A stretch of DNA of 64,000 nucleotides, taken from Atlantibacter subterraneus (GTDB taxonomy: Bacteria > Pseudomonadota > Gammaproteobacteria > Enterobacterales > Enterobacteriaceae). The stretch's first letter is position 1, and each line of letters starts with the position of its first letter. The DNA lies in assembly GCF_007570865.1 (NCBI RefSeq), contig NZ_VLPS01000008.1, positions 186,001-250,000 of the forward strand. Direction: 5' to 3'. The notes under the pieces were generated by a model. It saw only the letters and a list, made by a program, of their open reading frames with translations, was not told the origin of the DNA and made no database searches. The position numbers and the translations under genes were made by a program. Below are positions 17,616 through 26,956 of this stretch, piece by piece.

Positions 17616-18968
17616 TTAACGCATCGTCACAAACTCTTCCGCCGCTGTCGGATGGATCGCCACGGTATTATCAAAGTCTTTCTTGGTCGCGCCCATTTTC
17701 AGCGCCACCGCGAAACCTTGCAGGATTTCATCCATTCCGAAGCCAATCCCGTGAATGCCGACGATTTTCTCTTCCGGGCCGACGCACACTAATTTCATGC
17801 GGCACGGCTGGCGGTGAGAGGTCACGGCGGTGTACATCGCGGTGAACGACGATTTATACACTTTCACCTGGTCGTCGCCGTACTGCTCGCGCGCCTGCGG
17901 TTCGGTCAGGCCCACGGTGCCGATCGGCGGGTGGCTGAACACCACGGTCGGGACGTTGGTGTAATCCAGATGCTCTTCCGGCTTGTTGTTAAACAGGCGC
18001 TCGGAGAGACGGCGGCCGGCAGCAACCGCGACCGGCGTCAGTTCTACCGCGCCGGTGTTATCGCCTACCGCGTAAATGCCATCAACACTGGTATTCTGGA
18101 ATTTATCGACGACGATATAGCCTTTTTCGTTGGTTTTAACGCCTGTCGCTTCCAGGTTGAAGGTGTCGTTCGCCGGTTCGCGGCCAATCGCCCAAATCAG
18201 GCAGTCAACGGTTTCGCTACGGCCATCTTCCAGTTGCAGCGTCAGGCTGCCGTCGGCGTTTTTCACCACCGCTTTCGGGATCGCCTGGGTGTGCAGCGTC
18301 GGGCCTTCGGTGTTAATCACTTCCACCAGCGTTTCGACAATCAGCGGATCAAAGTTACGCAGCGGCGCGTGTTTACGCACGAACAAATGGGTATCCGCCC
18401 CCAGCGCGTTAACCACGCCGGCGATTTCTACGGCGATGTAACCCGCGCCCACTACCGCAACGCGTTTTGGCATCTCGTCCAGCTCAAAGAAGCCGTCGGA
18501 ATTAATGCCGTATTCCGCACCCGGAATTGACGGGATAGACGGACGGCCGCCGGTAGCAATCAGAATATGGTCAGCGGTGATGGTCTCGCCGTTCACTTCC
18601 ACGGTATGCGCATCAACAAAACGCGCGAAGCCACGGATCACATCAACAATGTTTTTCTTTAACACCGTCTCATAAGAGGTGTGAATGCGGTCGATGTAGG
18701 CGGTACGGCTGGCGACCAGCTTTTTCCAGTCGAAATGATTCACGGTGGTATCGAAACCGTAATCCGGGCCGTACAGATGGATAGCTTCCGCGATTTGCGC
18801 CGCATGCCACATCACTTTTTTCGGCACGCAACCCACGTTGACGCAGGTGCCGCCCAGCTCTTTGGCTTCAATCAGCGCGCACTTCTTCCCGTACATGGCT
18901 GCCCGGTTAATGGAGGCAATACCACCGCTGCCGCCGCCGATAGCGAGGTAGTCATAATGTCTGGTCAT
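17616..18968 (-). CDS. gor: glutathione reductase
   Basis: A 450-residue FAD- and NADPH-dependent disulfide reductase, same length as E. coli Gor. It reduces glutathione disulfide to two GSH in the cytoplasm. FAD loop GGGSGGIAS at residues 11-19, redox-active Cys42 and Cys47 in [18 protein letters not shown] loop VGAGYIAVE, and the C-terminal catalytic His439 in HPTAAEE. Divides the sugar cassette from the conserved rlmJ-prlC-rsmJ genes. rlmJ lies 71 bp upstream on the same strand. Confidence 0.97.
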   Translation of the reverse strand: MTRHYDYLAIGGGSGGIASINRAAMYGKKCALIEAKELGGTCVNVGCVPKKVMWHAAQIAEAIHLYGPDYGFDTTVNHFDWKKLVASRTAYIDRIHTSYETVLKKNIVDVIRGFARFVDAHTVEVNGETITADHILIATGGRPSIPSIPGAEYGINSDGFFELDEMPKRVAVVGAGYIAVEIAGVVNALGADTHLFVRKHAPLRNFDPLIVETLVEVINTEGPTLHTQAIPKAVVKNADGSLTLQLEDGRSETVDCLIWAIGREPANDTFNLEATGVKTNEKGYIVVDKFQNTSVDGIYAVGDNTGAVELTPVAVAAGRRLSERLFNNKPEEHLDYTNVPTVVFSHPPIGTVGLTEPQAREQYGDDQVKVYKSSFTAMYTAVTSHRQPCRMKLVCVGPEEKIVGIHGIGFGMDEILQGFAVALKMGATKKDFDNTVAIHPTAAEEFVTMR

Positions 18969-19039
18969 GATTCTGGTCCTTAATGTCTGATTGCCGCGAT
19001 TGTATACCTGAAATCAATAGGTTCCATCGATGGCTGCGA

Positions 19040-19882
19040 TTATTCCGGCACGATCCAGCTGACGGTCGCGTGGCCGGTTCCCGCTGGCACCAGCTTTTTG
19101 TGCAGCCAGGGCAGCACGCTGTTCATCTGCTGTTCCAGCTTCCACGGCGGGTTAATCACAATCATCCCCGACGCGGTCATGCCGCGACGATCGCTGTCCG
19201 GCAGTACCGCCAGTTCGATTTGCAGAATACGCCGAATGCCGGTTTCTTCCAGCGCATGAACCATGCGTTTGATCTGCTGGCGCAGCACCACCGGATACCA
19301 CAGGGCGTATACGCCAGTCGCAAAGCGGTTGTAGCCTTCTTTAATACCGGTCACTACCGCCTGATAGTCAGTTTTCATTTCATAGGGCGGATCGATAAGA
19401 ATCAACCCACGGCGCGACACCGGCGGCAGTTTGGCTTTTAACTGCTGATAGCCGTCGGAACGGCTGACGGTGGCGCGGTCGTCTTTCTGAAATTCAGCAC
19501 GCAGCAGAGGGAAATCGCTGGGGTGCAGTTCGGTGAGCTGCATGCTGTCCTGCGGGCGCAGCAGCTGGCGCGCGATCAGCGGTGAACCGGGGTAATAACG
19601 CAGTTGCCCGCCACGGTTGAAATGTTCCACCGCGCTGATGTACGGCTCCAGCTCCGCAGGTAAATCGTCCTGCTGCCAGATGCGCGCGATGCCTTCCAGA
19701 TATTCGCCGGTACGCTCCGCATGCTCGCCGCTTAACTGATAACGCCCTGCGCCCGCATGGGTATCCAGATAGAGAAACGGTTTCTCTTTTTCTTTAAGGG
19801 ATTCAATGATAAGGCTTTGTACGGTGTGCTTCAGCACGTCGGCGTGGTTACCGGCGTGGAAGCTATGGCGATAGCTAAGCAT
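19040..19882 (-). CDS. rlmJ: 23S rRNA (adenine2030-N6)-methyltransferase RlmJ
   Basis: A 280-residue SAM-dependent methyltransferase that makes m6A2030 in 23S rRNA. Start at 19882 gives the canonical MLSYRHSFHAGNHADVLKH N-terminus; the frame stays open for 46 further codons upstream without family similarity. The catalytic N6-adenine motif DPPYE is present (LILIDPPYEMK), and AGAGRYQLSG is the SAM-binding region. Same length as E. coli RlmJ (formerly YhiR). Divergent from prlC. Confidence 0.95.
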   Translation of the reverse strand: MLSYRHSFHAGNHADVLKHTVQSLIIESLKEKEKPFLYLDTHAGAGRYQLSGEHAERTGEYLEGIARIWQQDDLPAELEPYISAVEHFNRGGQLRYYPGSPLIARQLLRPQDSMQLTELHPSDFPLLRAEFQKDDRATVSRSDGYQQLKAKLPPVSRRGLILIDPPYEMKTDYQAVVTGIKEGYNRFATGVYALWYPVVLRQQIKRMVHALEETGIRRILQIELAVLPDSDRRGMTASGMIVINPPWKLEQQMNSVLPWLHKKLVPAGTGHATVSWIVPE

Positions 19883-20059
19883 GTAGAACGTTTCCAGATG
19901 GGATCTTAAGGGTATGGCGACAGTATACCGGAAAGTTAACCCGACCGGGGATTGCCGACGGCGACCATTGAAATCCACTACACTAAACCCCAGATCACCA
20001 CACAATGAACAAAGCGCCAATCGACGCGCTTCACTTACCTTTTAATCAGGAACGCGCTT

Positions 20060-22102
20060 ATGACCAATCCATTACTCGTCCCTTTCGAGTTGCCGCCCTT
20101 CTCCGCTATTAAACCTGAACATGTGGTGCCCGCTGTGACGCAAGCGCTGGATGCCTGCCGTCAGCGTGTGGAAGAAGTGGTCGCGAAAGGCGCGCCGTAC
20201 CGCTGGGAGACGCTGTGCCAGCCGCTGGCGGAAGTGGACGATCGTTTAGGGCGCATTTTCTCGCCGGTCAGCCACCTCAATTCGGTGCAGAACAGCCCGG
20301 AACTGCGCGAAGCCTACGAGCAAACCCTGCCGCTGCTGTCCGAATACAGCACCTGGGTCGGCCAACATGAAGGGCTGTATAACGCGTACCGCGATCTGCG
20401 TGACGGCGAGCACTACGCCGCCCTCGACACCGCTCAGAAAAAAGCAGTGGATAATGCGCTGCGTGATTTTGAACTCTCCGGCATTGGTCTGCCGAAAGAC
20501 AAACAGCAGCGCTATGGCGAGATCGCCGCGCGTCTGTCCGAGCTGGGTTCCACCTACAGCAACAACGTGCTCGACGCTACCATGGGCTGGAGCAAACTGG
20601 TCGCTGACGAATCTGAACTCTCCGGGATGCCGGAAAGCGCGCTGGCCGCCGCCAAAGCTCAGGCCGAAGCCAAAGAGCAGCAGGGTTATCTGCTGACGCT
20701 GGATATCCCGAGCTACCTGCCGGTAATGACCTACTGCGACAACCAGGCGCTGCGTGAAGAGATGTACCGCGCCTACAGCACCCGCGCCTCTGACCAGGGT
20801 CCAAACGCCGGGAAATGGGATAACAGCCCGATTATGGCGGAGATCCTGGCGCTGCGTCATGAGCTGGCGGAACTGCTGGGCTTTGAAAACTACGCCCATA
20901 AATCCCTCGCCACCAAAATGGCAGAAAACCCGCAGCAGGTGCTGGATTTCTTAACCGATCTGGCAAAACGCGCCCGTCCGCAGGGTGAAAAAGAGCTGGC
21001 CCAGCTGCGCGATTTCGCTAAAGCGCAGTACGGCGTGGATGAACTGCATCCGTGGGATATCGCCTACTACAGCGAAAAACAGAAGCAGCATCTGTACAGC
21101 ATCAGCGACGAACAGCTACGCCCGTACTTCCCGGAAAACAAAGCGGTCAACGGTCTGTTCGAAGTCGTTAAACGCATTTACGGCATAACGGCCAAAGAGC
21201 GTAAAGACGTGGACGTCTGGCATCCGGACGTGCGCTTCTTCGAGCTGTATGACGACAGCGGCGAACTGCGCGGCAGTTTCTATCTCGACCTGTACGCCCG
21301 CGAAAACAAGCGCGGCGGCGCGTGGATGGACGACTGCGTCGGCCAGATGCGCAAAGCCGACGGCTCGCTGCAAAAACCGGTGGCCTATCTCACCTGTAAC
21401 TTCAACCGTCCGCTGAACGGCAAACCGGCGCTGTTTACCCACGACGAAGTGATCACCCTGTTCCACGAATTCGGCCACGGCCTGCACCATATGCTGACGC
21501 GTATCGAAACCCCAGGGGTGGCGGGCATCAGCGGGGTGCCGTGGGATGCGGTAGAGCTGCCGAGCCAGTTTATGGAAAACTGGTGCTGGGAGCCGGACGC
21601 GCTGGCGTTTATCTCCGGCCATTATGAAACCGGCGAACCGCTGCCGCAGGAACTGCTGGAGAAAATGCTGGCGGCGAAAAACTACCAGGCGGCGATGTTT
21701 ATCCTGCGCCAGCTGGAGTTCGGCCTGTTCGATTTCCGCCTGCATGCGGAGTTCAGCCCGGATCTCGGAGCGAAAATCCTCGAAACCCTGGCGGAAATTA
21801 AGAGCCAGGTGGCGCTGATCCCGGGTCCATCATGGGGCCGTTTCCCGCACGCGTTCAGCCACATTTTTGCTGGCGGCTACGCGGCGGGCTACTACAGCTA
21901 CCTGTGGGCCGATGTGCTGGCGGCGGATGCCTACTCCCGCTTCGAAGAAGAAGGGATTTTCAACCGTCAAACCGGCCAGGCGTTCCTCGACAACATCCTG
22001 ACCCGCGGCGGATCCGAAGAGCCAATGGAGCTGTTCAAACGCTTCCGGGGCCGCGAACCGCAGCTGGATGCGATGCTGGAACACTACGGCATTAAGGGTT
22101 AA
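20060..22102 (+). CDS. prlC: oligopeptidase A
   Basis: A 680-residue M3-family zinc metallopeptidase that degrades cytoplasmic oligopeptides and cleaved signal peptides. The zinc motif HEFGH is at about residues 469-473 ([12 protein letters not shown]) with the downstream Glu ligand in [11 protein letters not shown]. Length equals E. coli OpdA/PrlC. The next gene, rsmJ, begins 8 bp after its stop, as in E. coli where the pair forms a heat-shock-inducible operon; I did not find an unambiguous sigma-32 promoter by eye. Confidence 0.97.
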   Translation: MTNPLLVPFELPPFSAIKPEHVVPAVTQALDACRQRVEEVVAKGAPYRWETLCQPLAEVDDRLGRIFSPVSHLNSVQNSPELREAYEQTLPLLSEYSTWVGQHEGLYNAYRDLRDGEHYAALDTAQKKAVDNALRDFELSGIGLPKDKQQRYGEIAARLSELGSTYSNNVLDATMGWSKLVADESELSGMPESALAAAKAQAEAKEQQGYLLTLDIPSYLPVMTYCDNQALREEMYRAYSTRASDQGPNAGKWDNSPIMAEILALRHELAELLGFENYAHKSLATKMAENPQQVLDFLTDLAKRARPQGEKELAQLRDFAKAQYGVDELHPWDIAYYSEKQKQHLYSISDEQLRPYFPENKAVNGLFEVVKRIYGITAKERKDVDVWHPDVRFFELYDDSGELRGSFYLDLYARENKRGGAWMDDCVGQMRKADGSLQKPVAYLTCNFNRPLNGKPALFTHDEVITLFHEFGHGLHHMLTRIETPGVAGISGVPWDAVELPSQFMENWCWEPDALAFISGHYETGEPLPQELLEKMLAAKNYQAAMFILRQLEFGLFDFRLHAEFSPDLGAKILETLAEIKSQVALIPGPSWGRFPHAFSHIFAGGYAAGYYSYLWADVLAADAYSRFEEEGIFNRQTGQAFLDNILTRGGSEEPMELFKRFRGREPQLDAMLEHYGIKG

Positions 22103-22110
22103 CCCTTCTC

Positions 22111-22890
22111 GTGAACATCTGTTTAATTGATGAAACAGGCGCCGGAGACGGCGCCTTATCACTTCTGGCGCAGCGCTGGGGGCTCAACCACGACGCTGAT
22201 AACCCGATGGCGCTGGTGCTGACGGCGGAACATCTGGAACTGCGTAAGCGCGATGAACCTAAACTCGGCGGGATTTTTGTCGATTTTGTCTCCGGTGCGA
22301 TGGCCCATCGCCGTAAATTCGGCGGCGGTCGCGGCGAAGCGGTCGCTAAAGCGGTCGGCATTAAGGGCGATTATCTGCCGGATGTGGTGGATGCCACGGC
22401 GGGCCTGGGGCGCGATGCCTTTGTGCTGGCGTCGGTAGGGTGCCATGTGCGGATGCTGGAACGCAATCCGGTAGTGGCGGCGCTGCTGGATGACGGTCTG
22501 GCGCGCGGCTATCAGGACCCGGAAATCGGCTCCTGGCTACGGGAACGGCTGCATCTGATCCACGCCTCCAGCCTGACGGCGCTGGAAAATATCACTCCGC
22601 GTCCGCAGGTGGTGTATCTCGATCCGATGTTTCCCCACAAGCAGAAAAGCGCGCTGGTAAAGAAAGAGATGCGGGTGTTTCAGTCGCTGGTAGGGCCGGA
22701 TATCGACGCGGACGGATTACTGGAACCCGCCCGACGTCTGGCAACTAAACGCATTGTGGTCAAACGCCCCGACTATGCGCCGCCGCTGGCGGGCGTCGCC
22801 ACCCAGTCGGCGGTGACGACCAAAAGCCATCGCTTCGATATTTATCCGCCGCTGGCAGAAATTACTGCGGCATCGCCTCACGCGGAATAA
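22111..22890 (+). CDS. rsmJ: 16S rRNA (guanine1516-N2)-methyltransferase RsmJ
   Basis: A 259-residue methyltransferase making m2G1516 in 16S rRNA. It starts with GTG (22111), giving [16 protein letters not shown] as in E. coli YhiQ. SAM-binding [17 protein letters not shown] and the catalytic-site [12 protein letters not shown] are present. It is slightly longer than the 250-residue E. coli protein, with the extra C-terminal residues ([12 protein letters not shown]) encoded where the gene runs 29 bp into the 3' end of convergent kdgK. Confidence 0.95.
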   Translation: MNICLIDETGAGDGALSLLAQRWGLNHDADNPMALVLTAEHLELRKRDEPKLGGIFVDFVSGAMAHRRKFGGGRGEAVAKAVGIKGDYLPDVVDATAGLGRDAFVLASVGCHVRMLERNPVVAALLDDGLARGYQDPEIGSWLRERLHLIHASSLTALENITPRPQVVYLDPMFPHKQKSALVKKEMRVFQSLVGPDIDADGLLEPARRLATKRIVVKRPDYAPPLAGVATQSAVTTKSHRFDIYPPLAEITAASPHAE

Positions 22891-23794
22891 TCGCGCCACG
22901 ATACTGGATCACGGTGCTGGCGGTGAGGTGACCACGCTTCGCCGCCGCTTCGGCATCGCCGCCGGTCAGGCGCACCGCCAGATAACCGGCGCTGAACGAG
23001 TCGCCTGCTGCGGTGGTGTCGATCACTTTCTCTTTCGGCAGTTTCACCGCCGGGACGTCCAGCAGCGGTTCGCCGGCAATCGCCACCAGGCAAGAATCCG
23101 CGCCGCGCTTAATCACCACTTCGCTGACGCCAGCCGCCTGAGTGCGGGCAACCACCTCCTCAACTGGCTTCTCGCCCCATAGCGCGTCTTCGTCGTCCAG
23201 CGTCAGGAAGGCGATATCAGTACAGGTCAGCATCTGCTGGTAAACCTGCTGGGTCACTTCTTTGCTGGCCCACAGGCGCGGACGGTAGTTGTTGTCGAAA
23301 ATCACTTTCCCGCCGTTGGCGCGGCACTGGCGCAGCAGCGCCAGCAGTTTCTCACGGCTTTCCGGGCTTAAGATCGCCAGGCTGATGCCGCTTAAATAGA
23401 TGTAATCAAACTGCGCCAGTTCGGCGCAAATTGCCGGTGCCTGCTCGCTCTCCAGCCAGAAACGCGCGGCAGCTTCGTTGCGCCAGTAGTAAAAGGTGCG
23501 CTCGCCGGTCTCGTCGGTTTCGATGTAGTACAGGCCCGGCAGACGGTTTTCCATACGCTGGATCAGCGATGTCTGAACCTGCTCGGCCTGCCACGCTTCC
23601 AGCATCTGCTGGCTGAAGCTGTCCTGGCCCAGCGCGGTTACGTAGTGTACGCCCAGCGCTTCGGCATCAACCTGACGCGCGATATAAACAGAGGTATTCA
23701 GCGTATCGCCGCCAAATCCGCGGTTTACTTCCGCGCCTTTCTGCGACAGTTCAATCATGCATTCGCCAATGACGGCAATCTTTTTCAACGACAT
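22862..23794 (-). CDS. kdgK: 2-dehydro-3-deoxygluconokinase (KDG kinase)
   Basis: A 310-residue PfkB-family kinase converting 2-keto-3-deoxygluconate and ATP to KDPG in hexuronate and pectin-derived sugar catabolism. [20 protein letters not shown] start, [14 protein letters not shown] substrate region, and the PfkB signature [12 protein letters not shown] with the catalytic Asp. Length matches E. coli KdgK (309). ATG at 23794 is used; a TTG three codons earlier is less likely. Its 3' end overlaps rsmJ by 29 bp in antisense, so no terminator separates the two genes. Confidence 0.96.
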   Translation of the reverse strand: MSLKKIAVIGECMIELSQKGAEVNRGFGGDTLNTSVYIARQVDAEALGVHYVTALGQDSFSQQMLEAWQAEQVQTSLIQRMENRLPGLYYIETDETGERTFYYWRNEAAARFWLESEQAPAICAELAQFDYIYLSGISLAILSPESREKLLALLRQCRANGGKVIFDNNYRPRLWASKEVTQQVYQQMLTCTDIAFLTLDDEDALWGEKPVEEVVARTQAAGVSEVVIKRGADSCLVAIAGEPLLDVPAVKLPKEKVIDTTAAGDSFSAGYLAVRLTGGDAEAAAKRGHLTASTVIQYRGAIIPREAMPQ

Positions 23795-23952
23795 AGTGGC
23801 CAACCCGGATTATCAATATTATGCGCAGTGTGTGCTGCGAACGAAAAGTCGTCAAATATTTTAAAACAATGTTCCGATAATTTTTTTGAGCCAGGTGGCG
23901 ATCCCGAAACTAAATCCCCAAAAAACTGCCAGAATTGGTTACGAACGAAACA

Positions 23953-23979
23953 TAAAGTTCTCAAGCGCGGGGCCGATAA
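23953..23979 (+). promoter_or_regulatory. FliA (sigma-28) flagellar promoter of pdeH
   Basis: TAAAGTTC (23953-23960), 11 nt, GCCGATAA (23972-23979). Consensus is TAAAGTTT-N11-GCCGATAA, so 15 of 16 positions match with exact spacing. It lies 44 bp before the pdeH start codon, consistent with the class-3 flagellar control known for E. coli yhjH. Confidence 0.93.
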
Positions 23980-24023
23980 TCCCAATGTCCAGGTATGTCA
24001 CCCCGTTTAACAGGACGATGACG

Positions 24024-24797
24024 ATGAAGTTAAAGCAGGTCACTCACCGGCTGACAATGCCCGCCGCGAGTATCGAAAATTTAGAAGAGCATCGATATTG
24101 GTTGCAGTGTGAGCGTGCTTATACTTATCAGCCAATCTATAAAACCAACGGCAAACTGCTGGCCGTGGAGCTGTTGACGGTCGTCACGCATCCTGCCAAT
24201 CCCCAACAGCGCATCGCGCCGGATCGCTATTTCGCCGCGATCCCGGTACGCCTGCGCCTGAGCGTGATTGAAGAACAGCTGCGGATGCTCCAGCAGCGGG
24301 AACATTTCTTCCTGCGCCACGAGGTGCTGGCGTCGGTGAATGTCGATGGCCCCACGCTTATCGCCATGCGCGAGCGCAGCGATATTCTGCAACTGGTCAA
24401 CCAACTGCCCTGGGTGCGCTTTGAACTGGTAGAGCATATCCGCCTGCCGGAAGACTCTAACCTTGCGGGGATGAGCGAATTTGGCCCGCTGTGGCTGGAC
24501 GATTTCGGCACCGGCATGGCGAATTTCTCGGCCTTAAGCGAGGTGCGCTATGACTACATCAAAGTGGCGCGCGAGCTGTTTATCATGCTGCGCACCACCC
24601 CGGAAGGGCGCAATCTGTTTACTCAACTACTCCAGCTAATGAACCGCTACTGCAACGGCGTGATTGTCGAGGGCGTCGAAACCGTAGAAGAGTGGCAGGA
24701 CGTTCAGGGATCGCCCGCGCTGGCAGCACAGGGCTATTATCTGTCGCGTCCGGTCTGTTTCAGCACCCTGGATGAGGTAGAAATGCTGCTGCTTTGA
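24024..24797 (+). CDS. pdeH: cyclic-di-GMP phosphodiesterase PdeH (YhjH)
   Basis: A 257-residue stand-alone EAL domain protein that hydrolyses c-di-GMP to pGpG and keeps motility on by lowering the pool seen by YcgR. The EAL position reads ELVEH, as in E. coli YhjH, with the metal and catalytic motifs DDFGTG and VIVEGVET and YDYIKVARE. The start at 24024 has CAGGA 8 nt ahead; ATG 24018 is too close to it. Controlled by the FliA promoter above. Divergent from kdgK and followed by yhjG. Confidence 0.95.
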   Translation: MKLKQVTHRLTMPAASIENLEEHRYWLQCERAYTYQPIYKTNGKLLAVELLTVVTHPANPQQRIAPDRYFAAIPVRLRLSVIEEQLRMLQQREHFFLRHEVLASVNVDGPTLIAMRERSDILQLVNQLPWVRFELVEHIRLPEDSNLAGMSEFGPLWLDDFGTGMANFSALSEVRYDYIKVARELFIMLRTTPEGRNLFTQLLQLMNRYCNGVIVEGVETVEEWQDVQGSPALAAQGYYLSRPVCFSTLDEVEMLLL

Positions 24798-24855
24798 TGC
24801 CCTTTCTCTGTGCTGAACTATCTTTATTAAAAAAGATAATCAAACAGAGGTGGGC

Positions 24856-26916
24856 ATGACGCGAACCGGAAAAATTATAAGCGGAGTAGCAGGCGCTTTT
24901 TTGTTGTTGGTTGTGGTGGTTGTGATTGTTATTGCGACATTTGACTGGAACAGGCTGAAGCCAACCATCAACCAAAAAGTTTCTACTGAACTGAACCGTC
25001 CGTTTGCTATTCGCGGCGATCTTAGCGTCGCCTGGGCGCGCAACCGCGACGAGCCGGGCTGGCGCAGCTGGGTACCGTGGCCCCACGTGTACGCCAACGA
25101 TATTATCCTCGGTAACCCGCCCGATATCCCTGCCATCACCATGGTGCATTTGCCGCGCGTGGAAGCCACGCTGGCCCCGCTGGCGCTGCTGTCGAAAACC
25201 GTGTATCTACCCTGGATTAAGCTGGTTAAACCCGATGCCAGGCTGATCCGCATTAATGAAAAAACCAATAACTGGACCTTCGATATGGCGAAAAGCGATA
25301 GCGAAGACGAGCCGCAGCAGCCCTCATCCTGGTCGTTCCGTCTGGACAATATTCTGTTCGATGAAGGCCGCATCGCGGTGGATGACAGCGTCTCTAAGGC
25401 CGATGTGGAAATCCTGGTCGACCCGCTGGGCAAACCGCTGCCGTACAGCGAAGTCAGCGGCCAGAAAGCCAAAGACGACGATAAAAAACCCGGTGATTAC
25501 ATTTTCGGCTTAAAAATGAAGGGCCGTTATAACGAGCAGAGCGTGCAGGGTAGCGGGAAAATTGGCGGAATGCTGGCGCTGCGCAGCGAAGGTACGCCGT
25601 TCCCGGTGCAGGCCGATATTCGCTCCGGCAATACGCGGGTGGCGTTTCAGGGCACCGTGAACGATCCGATGAAAATGGGCGGCGTGGATCTCCAGCTCAA
25701 ATTCAGCGGGGATTCATTAGGGGAACTGTATGAACTGACCGGCGTACTGCTGCCGGATACCCCACCTTTTGAAACCGACGGGCGTCTGGTGGCGAAAATC
25801 GATGCCGAAAAAGGCTCAGTTTTCGACTATCGCGGCTTCCGTGGCCGTATCGGCGACAGTGACATTCGCGGCTCGCTAACCTACAGCCAGCGTGAACCGC
25901 GCCCGAAACTGGAAGGCGATCTGGAATCGCGCCAGCTGCGGCTGGCGGATTTAGGTCCGCTGATTGGGGTGGATTCCGGTAAAGGCGCAGAGAAGAGCCG
26001 CCAGTCCGAGCAGAAAAAAGGCGAGAAATCCGCGCAACCGGCAGGCAAGGTTTTACCGTATGACAAATTCGAGACGGATAAGTGGGATACCATGGATGCC
26101 GATGTGCGGTTTAAAGGACGGCGCATCGAGCACAGCTCCACCCTGCCACTGAGCGATCTCTCTACCCATATCCTGCTGAATAACGGCGATTTACGTCTTA
26201 AGCCACTCAAGTTCGGCATGGCGGGCGGCACTATTGCCTCCAACATCCACCTCGATGGCCGGAAAAACCCGATGCGGGGCGAGGCCGATATTCAGGCGCG
26301 CCGCCTGAAGCTCAAACAGCTGATGCCGGACGTGGAATTGATGCAGAAAACGCTCGGCGAAATGAACGGTGATGCGGAGTTCCGCGGCACCGGCAACTCC
26401 ATCGCCGCCCTGCTGGGCAGCAGCGACGGTAATCTCAAGCTGCTGATGAACGACGGGCTGATTAGCCGCAACCTGATGGAAATTCTCGGTCTCAACGTGG
26501 GCAATTTCCTGGTCGGGCAAATCTTTGGTGATGAAGAAGTGCGCGTCAACTGCGCCGCCGCCAACCTGGATATCCGCCGTGGCGTGGCGCGCCCGCAAAT
26601 CTTCGCGTTCGACACCGAAAACGCGGTGGTCAACATTACCGGCACCGCCAGCTTTGCCTCGGAGCAGCTCGATTTAACCATCGATCCGGAAAGTAAAGGG
26701 ATACGCATTGTCACGCTGCGCTCGCCGCTGTACGTGCGCGGCACCTTTAAAAACCCGGATTACGGCGTGAAGCCGGGGCCGCTGATTGCCCGCGGTGCGG
26801 TGGCCGCGGCGCTGGCAACGCTGGTCACACCGGCTGCCGCGCTACTGGCGCTGATCTCTCCGTCGGAAGGCGAAGCGAATCAGTGTCAGGTGATTTTGTC
26901 GCAGATGAAGAAGTAA
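24856..26916 (+). CDS. yhjG: AsmA family protein YhjG
   Basis: A 686-residue protein with one N-terminal membrane anchor (about residues 8-29, IISGVAGAFLLLVVVVVIVI) and a long beta-rich periplasmic part ending in the AsmA C-terminal region (NLDIRRGVARPQIFAFDTENAVVNITG, GTASFASEQLDLTIDP). AsmA-like proteins resemble bridge-like lipid-transfer proteins and are implicated in phospholipid traffic between membranes. E. coli YhjG is 691 residues. ATG at 24856 has AGAGG five bases ahead. It follows pdeH by 58 bp. Confidence 0.92.
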   Translation: MTRTGKIISGVAGAFLLLVVVVVIVIATFDWNRLKPTINQKVSTELNRPFAIRGDLSVAWARNRDEPGWRSWVPWPHVYANDIILGNPPDIPAITMVHLPRVEATLAPLALLSKTVYLPWIKLVKPDARLIRINEKTNNWTFDMAKSDSEDEPQQPSSWSFRLDNILFDEGRIAVDDSVSKADVEILVDPLGKPLPYSEVSGQKAKDDDKKPGDYIFGLKMKGRYNEQSVQGSGKIGGMLALRSEGTPFPVQADIRSGNTRVAFQGTVNDPMKMGGVDLQLKFSGDSLGELYELTGVLLPDTPPFETDGRLVAKIDAEKGSVFDYRGFRGRIGDSDIRGSLTYSQREPRPKLEGDLESRQLRLADLGPLIGVDSGKGAEKSRQSEQKKGEKSAQPAGKVLPYDKFETDKWDTMDADVRFKGRRIEHSSTLPLSDLSTHILLNNGDLRLKPLKFGMAGGTIASNIHLDGRKNPMRGEADIQARRLKLKQLMPDVELMQKTLGEMNGDAEFRGTGNSIAALLGSSDGNLKLLMNDGLISRNLMEILGLNVGNFLVGQIFGDEEVRVNCAAANLDIRRGVARPQIFAFDTENAVVNITGTASFASEQLDLTIDPESKGIRIVTLRSPLYVRGTFKNPDYGVKPGPLIARGAVAAALATLVTPAAALLALISPSEGEANQCQVILSQMKK

Positions 26917-26923
26917 CAAGAAA

Positions 26924-26951
26924 AAACCCGGCTCTGTTAAGAGCCGGGTTT
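26924..26951. terminator. bidirectional terminator between yhjG and yhjJ
   Basis: AAACCCGGCTC (26924-26934), loop TGTTAA, GAGCCGGGTTT (26941-26951). An 11-bp stem with A/T flanks for the two convergent genes. Confidence 0.85.
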
Positions 26952-26956
26952 GTTAA

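Noticed and set aside
24850-24852. GTG as start of yhjG
   Set aside because: It overlaps the AGAGG ribosome site; the ATG at 24856 has proper spacing.
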